A stretch of DNA of 64,000 nt from positions 186,001 through 250,000 of the forward strand of contig LGYU01000005.1 of assembly GCA_001302245.1 (NCBI GenBank). Direction: 5' to 3'. Positions 43,387-53,141 of the stretch are shown here, piece by piece (the stretch's first letter is position 1; each line of letters begins with the position of its first letter). Both the position numbers and the translations under genes were made by a program. Below the pieces are notes generated by a model, which saw only the letters and a list, made by a program, of their open reading frames with translations, did no database searches and had not been told where the DNA came from. Origin of the DNA: Chitinophagaceae bacterium PMP191F. GTDB lineage: Bacteria; Bacteroidota; Bacteroidia; Chitinophagales; Chitinophagaceae.

Positions 43387-46300
43387 TTACTGTATGCGGA
43401 TCTTCTTCATTCCCTCCCGGCCAAAGATCACCGGGAAATACATCATTTCTGCTTTTGCCGGGTTTACATGGTATATGCCTGTATAGCGTGGCAGCAGTGC
43501 TACCGTAAATGTATACTGACCCTTTGTTAATGCCGAACAGAAAATGCTTACTTTATTTTTAAAATATTCGCGGTGCACTTCGTTATTAACACCTGTCTGC
43601 ATTTTATCTCTGTAGGAACAACCGGCAGGGATCGGAATTTCCACCATTACATAATCTGCATCCGCTTTTACTGATACGGTCACTTTCAATTCTACCGGTT
43701 CACCGGCCTTTAATGCAGACAGTGCACGTCCGTCTTTTTCAAAGGAAGCAGCCACCACAAAGTTGTCACCCGTTCTTTGCGGGTTGATGTTCTGAAAACG
43801 CGAATATGCGGTAAAATAAACCGGCAGGGTTCCTGTCTTTTGTATGGTTATACGATCACTTCCCTGCATTGTGGTAGTATAAGGAAACGTTTGTACAACT
43901 GCGCCTCCGTTAATGACCAGCGCGGCGGGGCGATGCTCTTTTTCATCCTGCATCAGATCGGGCAGAATGGTTTCCAGTATCAGCGATGACTCATAGGTAT
44001 TGCGCCACTGACCATTTTTTCTTTTTTCCAGGAAGTAGAACTGTATCTTTTTCAAAATATCACCATGTCCACCTGCTGTTTTTAATACCCTGTACATGAT
44101 CAGGGTGTTCTGTACGGCATTATCAAACAGGCTATATCCTTCCTCGCCCCAGTAACTATTGCCCAGGGCGGTTTTAGATTGTTTTGCCAGCAGGCTGTCC
44201 AGTTGTACAGTCATACCCAGTTGCTGTTTCAGCTCCTGCAGTCGCAACGTATCATTCAGGGAGAACAAACGATGATGCTCTATAGAATCTATATATCTTT
44301 TAAAATCAACTTTTGCGTCCAGTAGTTTTAGTAAACGCAATGCACTGATCTTTTGTACATCACGGTAACTATCTGTATTGAATAACAGGTAGTCTGTCAT
44401 CATCCTTTTATTGATGCTTACTGTATACCCGGCAGCTTCCGCCAGCAACAATGCCTCCGTTGCATGTAGTGAGATCCACGGAACGGGCACATTGTTATTC
44501 CACCATCCCCATAAACCTGCATCTGCTTTGTTCTGATTCAGCTTCGAGATCAGATCACGTATATTCTTTTCTTCTTTAAATGCTTTACCCAGGTAATTGT
44601 ATACTTTCTTTTTCAGCAGCAATGCTTTCAGTTTTGATGCCAATTGCTCGTTGCACAGGTATTCATAATCGCGTAGCTTATCTATTTCATCCAACAGTAC
44701 CGGTAGCACGGCAGTTTCTGCATGGATCGTTACAGTCTCTTTATTGTTCTGTGGCTGCCAGGTAAAAGAGGTATCGCCTTGCAATGCAGCAAAAATGCCT
44801 GTTGTTTCCATTACGCCTTTCGGAAAAACAGGAATGCTTCTTTCTTCTCCGTCAAAATAGCCGGCGCCTTTTTCAATGGTATATTTCAGCTTCAGCGAAT
44901 CTCTTTTTCCGGCTGTTACGGCAAAAGTGTCGATATACGAATTGCGCAGGCCCAGCCAACCTTCCTTTATCAGCGTATCGTTGGTATAGAACTTACGCAA
45001 AACCTGTATGCTATCAGGTTTGTAGTTGAGCGCTTTACCGATCACATACATACTATCGCCGGCAACAATAAACTGTGGCTGGGCCAGGTTGGCGCTTACT
45101 ATTTTAAACGCACTTACAGAGCCCTCTGCCGAGCCTATCTGCCGGTGATTGTTCACTGCTATTACCTGCGTACGCCACTGAGTGATGTCATCCGGAAATG
45201 TAACAGTAAAAGACGCTTTACCGGAAGCATCGGTATTTAAGCGGGGTTGCCAGAATGCATCATCCCTGAAATGACGTCGCAACACATTTCCAGCTTGGGG
45301 AGTTTCTATCTGTGATGTTGCAGCCGCAAGCTTTGCTTTGCCGGTAGTAATTATCACTACACCATTGCCTGCTCTTGCTCCCCATATTGACGCTGCTGCA
45401 GCATCTTTTAATACACTCATATCTGCAATCAGCGCCGGATCAATATCCGCGAGCTTACCCTGATACGGTATGCCGTCTACAATGATCAATGGTTCAGTAC
45501 TGACATTAACAGAACTGAGGCCCCGTATCATTAGCCCGGGAGTACCGCCTGCCAGGTACCCGGAATTCTCTACAACGGTTACCGAACCTGTCAACGCATT
45601 CATTTTTTGATACCCGTAACCTACTACCACTACCTCGTTTAATGCGTTAGTTACGAGAGACAGCAATATCGTAAGGTCATTATCATTTCCGATAGCACGC
45701 TCTGCCGGGTTGTACCCAACACCAGAAAACACCAATGTGCCTTTTTCTGGTGTACGTATCCTGAAGTTTCCCTGTGCATCGGTTAAAGTACCGGTCTTTG
45801 TTCCTTTTACTACTACTGATATGCCTGTCAATGGCAGATCTTTATCACCTCTTACCTGCCCGTACACTACACGCGTAAAAGCATTTGCATCCACGTATTT
45901 TTCATTGAAAGTTTCTTTGATCTTGCTGAGATCAGTTACCTGCTGGTTACCATAATAATTTCTTTCACGACCATTGATCGTTGCGGCTATTTGTGCACTG
46001 ATACTGTCACCTGGCCGCACAATATTGTCGATGGTAAAATAATTAACGCCATAAGGTTTTATCTGCAGGCTATCCCTGATGATATAATGATCGTTCTTCA
46101 ACAACAACATTATCCGGTATACACCCGGTTGTACAAATCCAAGATTTTGGCTTTCCCCTTTATACACGCGTAAATAATCAGGATCATCGTTGCGAAACAG
46201 CAATATGTTCTTTACAAAAAGCTCACGCCCGTTTTCATCCTTTTTTACAGACACAAACAATTTGCTGTTATTACTTCCATAATTCATTTCTTCATTCCTG

Positions 46301-49209
46301 AAAAGCTCCTCTGTTGCATTGCGATGATCCAGATAATGCTGCCATATACTATCGATCATCGGTACAGTCAGTACAAGATCTTTCAGATTATAATCCGGTT
46401 TCCGGTAAAAAAGATTTTTGCTGAATACAGTTCGTTCATATAAGGGTTGTTTCTGTTTGATCAGACCCGGTGAAATTTCAAAGGTGTAATTGCCTTCCGG
46501 TTCAAACTGCTGCCGGTATTTGTTAAAAACAGAAAAGGTAGTATGGGCGCTGGTAAATGGTCCTGCCAGAAAATCATCCTGTGCGAAATAACGAAGCTTC
46601 AAATAATTGTTCAGCGGAAACAAACGTTGCTGCTGTTCTACCATTCCAAGCGATTGCCCGAAATTGTTCTTTATCGCCAGCATATACCTTGCCCACAGAT
46701 TCTTTTCGTAAGCAGTGAGCGTGTCCGGCATTTTTTCTATCACTACCTGTTTATTGGAGGCATCTGAATTAATGCTGATAAAAGTTTTCATGCCACCGGC
46801 AGCCCACATACTGTCCAGCGTGATCATTTGCTTATTGGTCCTTAACCGCAGCTTATGCTTTCCTTCATTCACCTGGAAGCTATATGGCTGCAGTTGCACT
46901 GCCTGGTCAAAGAACACAGGCACCTCATCAATATAAAGCTGGTGTATGTGCTGCAACTCTCCTTTGATCACTACAAACGGCGCTATCTGCGTAATGCTGT
47001 CAGTAACAGCTTCCGCATGTACATACACCTGGCGGGGATGCAGAAACTTAAAGTATTCAATGCTATCCAGGCCAGCCTGCCGGCTCCACCGTTGCCAGTT
47101 CAGCGTAACTTCTTTTTGTTCCAACTCGTTTTTAGTAGAACGAAAATTACCATACCGTTTTCTGTTGAAATACAATTTGCCCAGGTAGGGCAGGTTCAGC
47201 TTCGGAGCATCGGTAAACCTGGAAGTATATCCAAAAGCAGTAACGTCTGCATCAGCCACAGGGCTTCCTTTTATATCTTTTACAGTTACTTCCACCGGCA
47301 CAGTCTGACCCGGATACACATATTGTGGCTGGTTCACCTGTATATTAAGCACTTTGTCTTGGTAAGGAATGGTGTAGTCATTATTATACACGTTACCGCC
47401 ATATACACACTGAATGGACACAAAATAATTGGCCGGGGTTATTGTTCGGGCAGCATACAATAAGCTGGTACCATAGTATCTATAGATCACTTTTTTGTTG
47501 GCAAAAATGGTAATCCAGCAGGGAATACGATGCGGGTTTATCAGTTGTACCATAATAGAATCGTGGGTACGCAGGGAATTACAGCTTACTGTACGCCTCA
47601 GTTCGCTGGTTACATAACTACCCTCGCAGCTATCGGCCACCACGGTATATTTCTTTATAAACGGATCTATTTTAATGATGGCGGGTAATACAATCTGTTG
47701 TTTCTGCAAAGTATCATTATCTTTTGTCAGGCTGTACAGTGTTGCCGTTGCCCGCGCAGTATCTGTTGCCCGCAACTGGTATATCTGTAAATTATCGGCC
47801 TCTGCAGTAAAATTGATCTGCCGGGTATTACCATTAAATTTCTGTTCCAGCACACTGCTTTGTCTTTCATTATTACTGTTGAGAAAAACACAACGTACTT
47901 CGTAGGGAAAAGATGCATTTGGAAAAATACTATCGGGTATCTGCACTTTTGTTTCACCGGCAGCTTCCAGTGTTTGGGTATGCTGCCACAATGTATCGGG
48001 CAAAAAAATATTTGCCTGCAAAAAAAGAGGCATTGACACAGCCGTGTAGGGTTTTACAGTTATTTCAACCCTGCCATCTGTTACCGGCAAATTATTTTCA
48101 TCTGTAGCTTTCAGATAAACGGCTACCGGGTTACCTCGCTGATGTTCCTTTTTATCTGCCCTTGCGGTAAACTGTATAGAAGAAAGTTCATATTCTTCAT
48201 ACTCAAAAGTTCCGCGCATCAGCACTTTTCGTTTGGCAGCGTACTCATCATCTTCCAGGTCGCCCGTATAATCATGCACATTGTACTTACGACTGCTCTT
48301 TTCTTCCAGTGTAATAAGATACCGCTCATCCAGGTCCAGCGAATCATTCACCACAAAACTGTATTCAAAACCGCCGCTTCTGTAAGGTTTAACAATGCCC
48401 ATGATGCTGTCTGTGTCCAGATAACGGTCCGAGATCCTTATCAGCAAAGGCCTGTTCACCGGCTTACTTTTCCGGTTCAGCACAAAAGCTTTCAGGTGTA
48501 CAGTATCATTGGGTTTATACTTTGGTTTACTGAACACCATAAATCCCCTGTAGTTGTTTTCATAGGCAACCGGCCCCCTGCTAAAAACAGGTTTGTATAC
48601 ATATTTACCGGAATGCCGGAACGGCGCCGCCAGATATTTTACCGGGAACGTATGAGATATCTTATACCAGAGACTGCCATTACGATAGCGACCTCTATTA
48701 TCCTGTAATGGAAAAAGGTACACCTCGTCTTCATAATATACTTTCAGCAGGCTGGCTTTTCTTTTTTTGTCAAGCCGGAAGGTTTGGGTAGTTGCGTCAA
48801 AAGGCATTTCCCTGTTATTGGCAAATACTTTTGCATGGTTGATTGGCTGTCCCTGCGGGCTGTGCAACAGCACTACCAGATCGCGGTTATTATTGAGTAA
48901 TTTGTATTGAATGGCGCCTGAGTTGTGTAGCGAATACACGAGGCTATTTTCGCGGGCATACACAAACAGGTAGTTGCCGCTCTTTAATACAGGCGGCTGT
49001 TTGTCTGTAAAAAAAGAATCGACCAGCGTATGCAGGTATTTCTCGTTCACTTTTGTAAGCGCCGATCCTGACAATGTAACAGCTTCTGCATTGCTGATGC
49101 GGTAGATATAGGTGTAGATACTGGTGTGTCGTCCGCGGGACAATGATTGTTGTGCAACACTTTTTAGAGAAAACAATAGCAGTACGTACAGCAATAACCC
49201 TTTTGGCAT
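43387..49209 (-). CDS. Alpha-2-macroglobulin-like protein with inserted CarboxypepD/TonB-plug module
   Basis: A giant exported protein, about 1,940 residues from ATG 49209 (MPKGLLLYVLLLF, cleavage after SVAQ); the upstream extension is not signal-like. Residues about 200-680 hold MG-type domains (FMVFSKPKYKPNDTVHLKAF). Residues about 1114-1184 are a CarboxypepD_reg fold (VYGQVRGDKDLPLTGISVVV) and 1186-1289 a SusC-type plug (NEVVVVGYGYQKMNALTGSV, EPLIIVDGIPYQG, SIWGARAGNGVVIITT). Then follow the A2M domain (FPDDITQWRTQVIA) and a thioester domain whose motif CNEQ (about 1519-1522) keeps Cys and Gln. No barrel is present. It probably traps proteases or guards the envelope; the plug may be a docking part. 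Confidence 0.9.
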   Translation of the reverse strand: MPKGLLLYVLLLFSLKSVAQQSLSRGRHTSIYTYIYRISNAEAVTLSGSALTKVNEKYLHTLVDSFFTDKQPPVLKSGNYLFVYARENSLVYSLHNSGAIQYKLLNNNRDLVVLLHSPQGQPINHAKVFANNREMPFDATTQTFRLDKKRKASLLKVYYEDEVYLFPLQDNRGRYRNGSLWYKISHTFPVKYLAAPFRHSGKYVYKPVFSRGPVAYENNYRGFMVFSKPKYKPNDTVHLKAFVLNRKSKPVNRPLLIRISDRYLDTDSIMGIVKPYRSGGFEYSFVVNDSLDLDERYLITLEEKSSRKYNVHDYTGDLEDDEYAAKRKVLMRGTFEYEEYELSSIQFTARADKKEHQRGNPVAVYLKATDENNLPVTDGRVEITVKPYTAVSMPLFLQANIFLPDTLWQHTQTLEAAGETKVQIPDSIFPNASFPYEVRCVFLNSNNERQSSVLEQKFNGNTRQINFTAEADNLQIYQLRATDTARATATLYSLTKDNDTLQKQQIVLPAIIKIDPFIKKYTVVADSCEGSYVTSELRRTVSCNSLRTHDSIMVQLINPHRIPCWITIFANKKVIYRYYGTSLLYAARTITPANYFVSIQCVYGGNVYNNDYTIPYQDKVLNIQVNQPQYVYPGQTVPVEVTVKDIKGSPVADADVTAFGYTSRFTDAPKLNLPYLGKLYFNRKRYGNFRSTKNELEQKEVTLNWQRWSRQAGLDSIEYFKFLHPRQVYVHAEAVTDSITQIAPFVVIKGELQHIHQLYIDEVPVFFDQAVQLQPYSFQVNEGKHKLRLRTNKQMITLDSMWAAGGMKTFISINSDASNKQVVIEKMPDTLTAYEKNLWARYMLAIKNNFGQSLGMVEQQQRLFPLNNYLKLRYFAQDDFLAGPFTSAHTTFSVFNKYRQQFEPEGNYTFEISPGLIKQKQPLYERTVFSKNLFYRKPDYNLKDLVLTVPMIDSIWQHYLDHRNATEELFRNEEMNYGSNNSKLFVSVKKDENGRELFVKNILLFRNDDPDYLRVYKGESQNLGFVQPGVYRIMLLLKNDHYIIRDSLQIKPYGVNYFTIDNIVRPGDSISAQIAATINGRERNYYGNQQVTDLSKIKETFNEKYVDANAFTRVVYGQVRGDKDLPLTGISVVVKGTKTGTLTDAQGNFRIRTPEKGTLVFSGVGYNPAERAIGNDNDLTILLSLVTNALNEVVVVGYGYQKMNALTGSVTVVENSGYLAGGTPGLMIRGLSSVNVSTEPLIIVDGIPYQGKLADIDPALIADMSVLKDAAAASIWGARAGNGVVIITTGKAKLAAATSQIETPQAGNVLRRHFRDDAFWQPRLNTDASGKASFTVTFPDDITQWRTQVIAVNNHRQIGSAEGSVSAFKIVSANLAQPQFIVAGDSMYVIGKALNYKPDSIQVLRKFYTNDTLIKEGWLGLRNSYIDTFAVTAGKRDSLKLKYTIEKGAGYFDGEERSIPVFPKGVMETTGIFAALQGDTSFTWQPQNNKETVTIHAETAVLPVLLDEIDKLRDYEYLCNEQLASKLKALLLKKKVYNYLGKAFKEEKNIRDLISKLNQNKADAGLWGWWNNNVPVPWISLHATEALLLAEAAGYTVSINKRMMTDYLLFNTDSYRDVQKISALRLLKLLDAKVDFKRYIDSIEHHRLFSLNDTLRLQELKQQLGMTVQLDSLLAKQSKTALGNSYWGEEGYSLFDNAVQNTLIMYRVLKTAGGHGDILKKIQFYFLEKRKNGQWRNTYESSLILETILPDLMQDEKEHRPAALVINGGAVVQTFPYTTTMQGSDRITIQKTGTLPVYFTAYSRFQNINPQRTGDNFVVAASFEKDGRALSALKAGEPVELKVTVSVKADADYVMVEIPIPAGCSYRDKMQTGVNNEVHREYFKNKVSIFCSALTKGQYTFTVALLPRYTGIYHVNPAKAEMMYFPVIFGREGMKKIRIQ

Positions 49210-49281
49210 AAGCAGCTTTTCATCACAGGATGCACCAACAGATCGTATTACACAAACAACCGGCACATTACCTATGTAATT

Positions 49282-49318
49282 AAAAAAAAATAACACCCGC
49301 TTTCAACAGCAGGTGTTA
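49282..49318 (-). terminator. Terminator of the E1 dehydrogenase gene
   Basis: On the minus strand TAACACCTGC / GCGGGTGTTA (one mismatch) with an 8-base loop leads into nine Ts. Confidence 0.9.
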
Positions 49319-49340
49319 CAACATATCAATATTATATTAA

Positions 49341-51335
49341 TTAATAGTTCAACAGCTTCTGCACGCATTCATCCAGTCTTGCAGATGCCAGGAAGTTTTT
49401 TTCCAGTTCTATATTGAACGGGACCGGTGTATCCAGCGAAGCACACCGCATCACCGGTGCGTCAAGATGTTCAAAACAATGTTCTGCAATCCAGGCAGCT
49501 ATTTCACCGCCAATGCCACCTGTCAGTGTATCTTCATGTAGCAACAGTACTTTGCCTGTACGGCGTACGGCTGCGGCAATGGCTTCATAATCCAATGGCA
49601 GCAATGTGCGCAGGTCAAGCACATCAATACTGATTTCCGGATGCGCTTTTGCATAATTCAATGCCCAGTGCACGCCACTGCCATAGGTAATGATGCTTAT
49701 TTCTTCACCGGGTTGCAGGTGTTTGGCCTTTCCTATCGGCACTTCATAATATTCATTGGGCACAGCACCGCTGATGCTTCTGTACAACGCCTTGTGCTCA
49801 AAGAACAATACAGGATTGGGATCGTTAATAGCAGCGATGAGCAAACCTTTGGCATCTGCCGGTGAAGAAGGATATACTACTTTCAGCCCGGGCGTATGCA
49901 CAAACCATGCTTCATTGGTTTGTGAATGGAAAGGGCCTGCACCTACTCCACCACCTGCCGGCATCCGTATCACCACATCTGCCTGTTGTGCCCAGCGGTA
50001 ATGTATTTTGGCCAGGTTATTGATGATCTGGTTAAAGCCTACCGTTACAAAATCGGCAAACTGCATTTCCATCATGCTTTTATATCCTTCCAGGCTTAGC
50101 CCCAGTGCCGCGCCTACAATAGCACTTTCACACAAGGGCGTATTGCGCACACGCTCCCTGCCAAATTTTTCTACAAATCCTTCTGTGATCTTAAATGCTC
50201 CGCCATATTCTGCAATATCCTGTCCCATCAGTATCAGGTTGGAATGTTTTTCCATTGACTGTTGCAGCCCCTGTTTGATGGCATCTATAAAACGTATATC
50301 AGAAGTAAGCGGCTCGATATCTGTTGCTGCCGTATCTGTTTCTGCAACCGGTAAAGGTTTGGCGTACAGATCTTCCAGTTCTTCTGCTGTGGATGGAACA
50401 ATGACCGGCGCTGCAAAACCTGCTGCTACCGATGTTTCAATATATGCTTTGATCTCCTGTTGTATCGTTTCCTTTTCTTCTTCACTCAGAACACCCTCTG
50501 CCTGCAAAAACTGTTCAAAGGTCTTTACAGGGTCTTTCTCCTTCCATATTTCAAACAGGTAGTCCGGAACATACTTGGTGCCGCTGGCCTCCTCATGTCC
50601 ACGCATGCGGAAGGTCATGCACTCTATCAGGTAGGGTTTCTGAAATTCAATACAGTAATCCCGCACACCTTTGATCGTATCGTATACGGTCAGCAGGTTG
50701 TTACCATCTATTTTAATACCATCCATGCCATAACCACGTGCACGTTCTACCAGGCTTTCACAACGGAATTGTTCACTTACCGGTGTGCTGAGCCCGTAGC
50801 CGTTGTTCTCTATCAGGAAAATAACCGGCAATTCCCATACCGCAGCCGTATTTAATGCTTCATGAAAATCGCCTTCACTGGTACCACCTTCTCCGGTAAA
50901 TGCCAGCGACACTTTTTTCTCATTGCGTAATTTATAAGCCAGCGATACACCGTCTGCAATAGCCAGTTGTGGTCCCAGGTGTGAGATCATTCCGCAGATA
51001 TGATGCTCTCTACTACCAAAGTGAAAACTGCGCTCGCGTCCTTTGCTGTATCCTTCGCGACTGCCTTGCCATTGCATAAATAATTTATCCAGTGGCATAT
51101 TGCGCGTGGTAAACACTCCCAGGTTGCGGTGCAGCGGCATGATCCATTCATCCGGCTGTAATGCCAGCGTGGCACCTACAGCAATGGCTTCCTGCCCGAT
51201 TCCGCTGAACCACTTGGAAATTTTACCCTGCCGCAGCAGTACCAGCATTTTTTCCTCAATCATGCGGGGCAGCAGTATGCTTCTGTAGAAAGCAACCAGT
51301 TGTCCGTTCGTTAAATCTTTCCGATCAAAAATCAT
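49341..51335 (-). CDS. Fused 2-oxoacid dehydrogenase E1 alpha-beta
   Basis: A 664-residue thiamine-diphosphate enzyme that decarboxylates a 2-oxoacid and passes the acyl group to the lipoyl arm of E2. Residues 1-310 are the alpha part (MLVLLRQGKISKWFSGIGQEA, ThDP motif GEGGTSEGDFHEALNTAAVWELPVIF read in parts, FRMRGHEEASGTKY); residues 345-664 the beta part (MGQDIAEYGGAFKITEGF, PLCESAIVGAALGLSLEGYK, EDTLTGGIGGEIA). Alpha and beta are usually separate genes; the fusion is typical of Bacteroidota. The sequence type points to branched-chain oxoacids, but no E2 or E3 gene is near, so the substrate is inferred. Confidence 0.93.
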   Translation of the reverse strand: MIFDRKDLTNGQLVAFYRSILLPRMIEEKMLVLLRQGKISKWFSGIGQEAIAVGATLALQPDEWIMPLHRNLGVFTTRNMPLDKLFMQWQGSREGYSKGRERSFHFGSREHHICGMISHLGPQLAIADGVSLAYKLRNEKKVSLAFTGEGGTSEGDFHEALNTAAVWELPVIFLIENNGYGLSTPVSEQFRCESLVERARGYGMDGIKIDGNNLLTVYDTIKGVRDYCIEFQKPYLIECMTFRMRGHEEASGTKYVPDYLFEIWKEKDPVKTFEQFLQAEGVLSEEEKETIQQEIKAYIETSVAAGFAAPVIVPSTAEELEDLYAKPLPVAETDTAATDIEPLTSDIRFIDAIKQGLQQSMEKHSNLILMGQDIAEYGGAFKITEGFVEKFGRERVRNTPLCESAIVGAALGLSLEGYKSMMEMQFADFVTVGFNQIINNLAKIHYRWAQQADVVIRMPAGGGVGAGPFHSQTNEAWFVHTPGLKVVYPSSPADAKGLLIAAINDPNPVLFFEHKALYRSISGAVPNEYYEVPIGKAKHLQPGEEISIITYGSGVHWALNYAKAHPEISIDVLDLRTLLPLDYEAIAAAVRRTGKVLLLHEDTLTGGIGGEIAAWIAEHCFEHLDAPVMRCASLDTPVPFNIELEKNFLASARLDECVQKLLNY

Positions 51336-51445
51336 GGTATAAACCTAAGATGATTTTTAGGCAGGTTGAAATTAAGATTTTATTCCAGAAGGAAGCGCAG
51401 AAGGTTGCAGCATCTGTTGTTATGTACCACTTGTTTATACATGAT

Positions 51446-51477
51446 AAAAAAAGCTACCCCGGAATAACCGGGGCAGC
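51446..51477 (-). terminator. Terminator of the SusC-SusD operon
   Basis: Minus-strand stem GCTGCCCCGG / CCGGGGTAGC (one G-U pair) with a 5-base loop, followed by seven Ts. It lies about 70 bases after the SusD stop. Confidence 0.9.
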
Positions 51478-51545
51478 CTGACCCTAAAGCTGCCGATATT
51501 AGTTGGAAGAATACCAGCCTTGATTAAATCCGGGAAGAAGGATTG

Positions 51546-53105
51546 CTACTTTTTCCAGCCGCTGCTGTTGGAAGCCGCAGAGATCTCTCCCCATTTCCCC
51601 TTTGCACCGGCATAATCTGCGCCACCAAAAGTATACACAGCCTCCGAAGTCAGCAATATCTGTTGTTCGGGTATCGGGAACTCAGTAGGCGTTCCCGGTT
51701 GTAACAGATCATTGCGACGCATAAACGACCAGGGATTGATGCTGCTGCCTGCCAGGTCAATACTGATGGCATACTCATAATGTAGCGTATTTCTCACGGC
51801 TGTTTCTGTTGCCGCAATATCACCCAGACCGCCTTTGCTTTTGCGTTCGGCCGTGGGTGCGTTCAGTTCAGCAGCAGCCCCGGCAATATCTCCCAGCCAC
51901 AGTTTTGCTTCCGCTCTCAGTAAACGAACCTCTTCTGCCAGGAAAACAGGATTGGGATAGCCGGTTACCGTAGTAGTGTTGGGATAACTGCCACCCTGCG
52001 ACCATCTGTTGTGTTTGTAATTGGAAAACAAGTTGCGACCACGGTCTTCACGCAGGTATCCGAAATTGGTAGTGTATTTGAAATAGGATTTGAACCGTGC
52101 ATCATCCGTTACTACTTCACCCAGTGTTACCGAAGTATTGGTGGGATATGAATTGGGATACGTACCTGTTTTATCGGCCAGGTAAGCCACTTTAATGTCG
52201 GCGGGCAGGTATGGACCACCTCCGGCTTCCACCAGGCCATAGTATACTGAGTAGTTATAAAAACCACCGCTTACATAAGAAGCAATAAAGTCTGAAGTAA
52301 AGCCTGCATTGGCATAGTTCAGCACCCTGTTCCAGAATGTAGCGCCCAGTGCCTGTGCCTCTGCTTTATCACGCGGCAGGGATGCCAGTAACCGTGCAGC
52401 CAGCGAATTGGCAAATTTGATAAATCCTGCTTTATCAAGGGGTACATTAATATAAAAATCACTCAATGTAACAGAGGATGCAGCATTGGCAGCAGCAATT
52501 GCCTTGTCAAAATTAGAGGCAGCCGCTTCTACCAGTTCTTTATACGAATTGGGAAATTCAGCTTTACCCGCAGCACCCAGGTTTTTATCAGATATTATAC
52601 CACGATCATAGATTGCACCCAGGTAACCATACGACATACCTTTCAGCAGGTAGGCAATAGCTGATATTTCATTGGTACGATCCTTACCCTGGTCATCAAC
52701 ACCTTTTTCACCGGCTTCAAAAGCCTCAAGGATCACGTTGGCATTCAGGTTCACTGTGTAAAAAATGCTATATGGATATGTAAAGTGCGTAAGCCCTCCG
52801 TACGACTGACTGTTGTTTAGCCTTGCGCGCGGCTCTTTGGCAAAATCCCACCATTCCTGTACACGATTGGTAACTGTGGTCTGATCGGCAAGCGTGCTCA
52901 TGCCAAACCCGAAATAATATCCGTCGTTGGCATAGAACAACGCTCTTGAAAAATTACCTGCAGCCAGTTTGTAATAATAATCCGGAGTTGCTGCAATGGC
53001 TTCATCCAGTGTGTAAGTGGTAGGGTCATCAAACTGCATCTTTTCGCAGGATGACATCAGGAACAGCACTGCTATGGATGCTATAAAATATTTTCTCATG
53101 AACAT
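51546..53105 (-). CDS. SusD/RagB-family outer-membrane lipoprotein
   Basis: A 519-residue surface lipoprotein (lipobox LFLMSSC, C20). TPR-like helices (YLLKGMSYGYLGAIYDRGII, FIKFANSLAARLLASLPRDK, AEEVRLLRAEAKLWLGDIAGA) give the SusD fold. It caps the SusC barrel encoded 36 bases upstream and captures ligand. Start at 53105 (MFMRK) or 53099 (MRK). No glycosidase or polysaccharide lyase is encoded alongside, so the ligand may be a peptide or other nutrient. Confidence 0.94.
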   Translation of the reverse strand: MFMRKYFIASIAVLFLMSSCEKMQFDDPTTYTLDEAIAATPDYYYKLAAGNFSRALFYANDGYYFGFGMSTLADQTTVTNRVQEWWDFAKEPRARLNNSQSYGGLTHFTYPYSIFYTVNLNANVILEAFEAGEKGVDDQGKDRTNEISAIAYLLKGMSYGYLGAIYDRGIISDKNLGAAGKAEFPNSYKELVEAAASNFDKAIAAANAASSVTLSDFYINVPLDKAGFIKFANSLAARLLASLPRDKAEAQALGATFWNRVLNYANAGFTSDFIASYVSGGFYNYSVYYGLVEAGGGPYLPADIKVAYLADKTGTYPNSYPTNTSVTLGEVVTDDARFKSYFKYTTNFGYLREDRGRNLFSNYKHNRWSQGGSYPNTTTVTGYPNPVFLAEEVRLLRAEAKLWLGDIAGAAAELNAPTAERKSKGGLGDIAATETAVRNTLHYEYAISIDLAGSSINPWSFMRRNDLLQPGTPTEFPIPEQQILLTSEAVYTFGGADYAGAKGKWGEISAASNSSGWKK

Positions 53106-53141
53106 TTAATTTTGGGGATAGACAATTGATCATTGCGCTTG

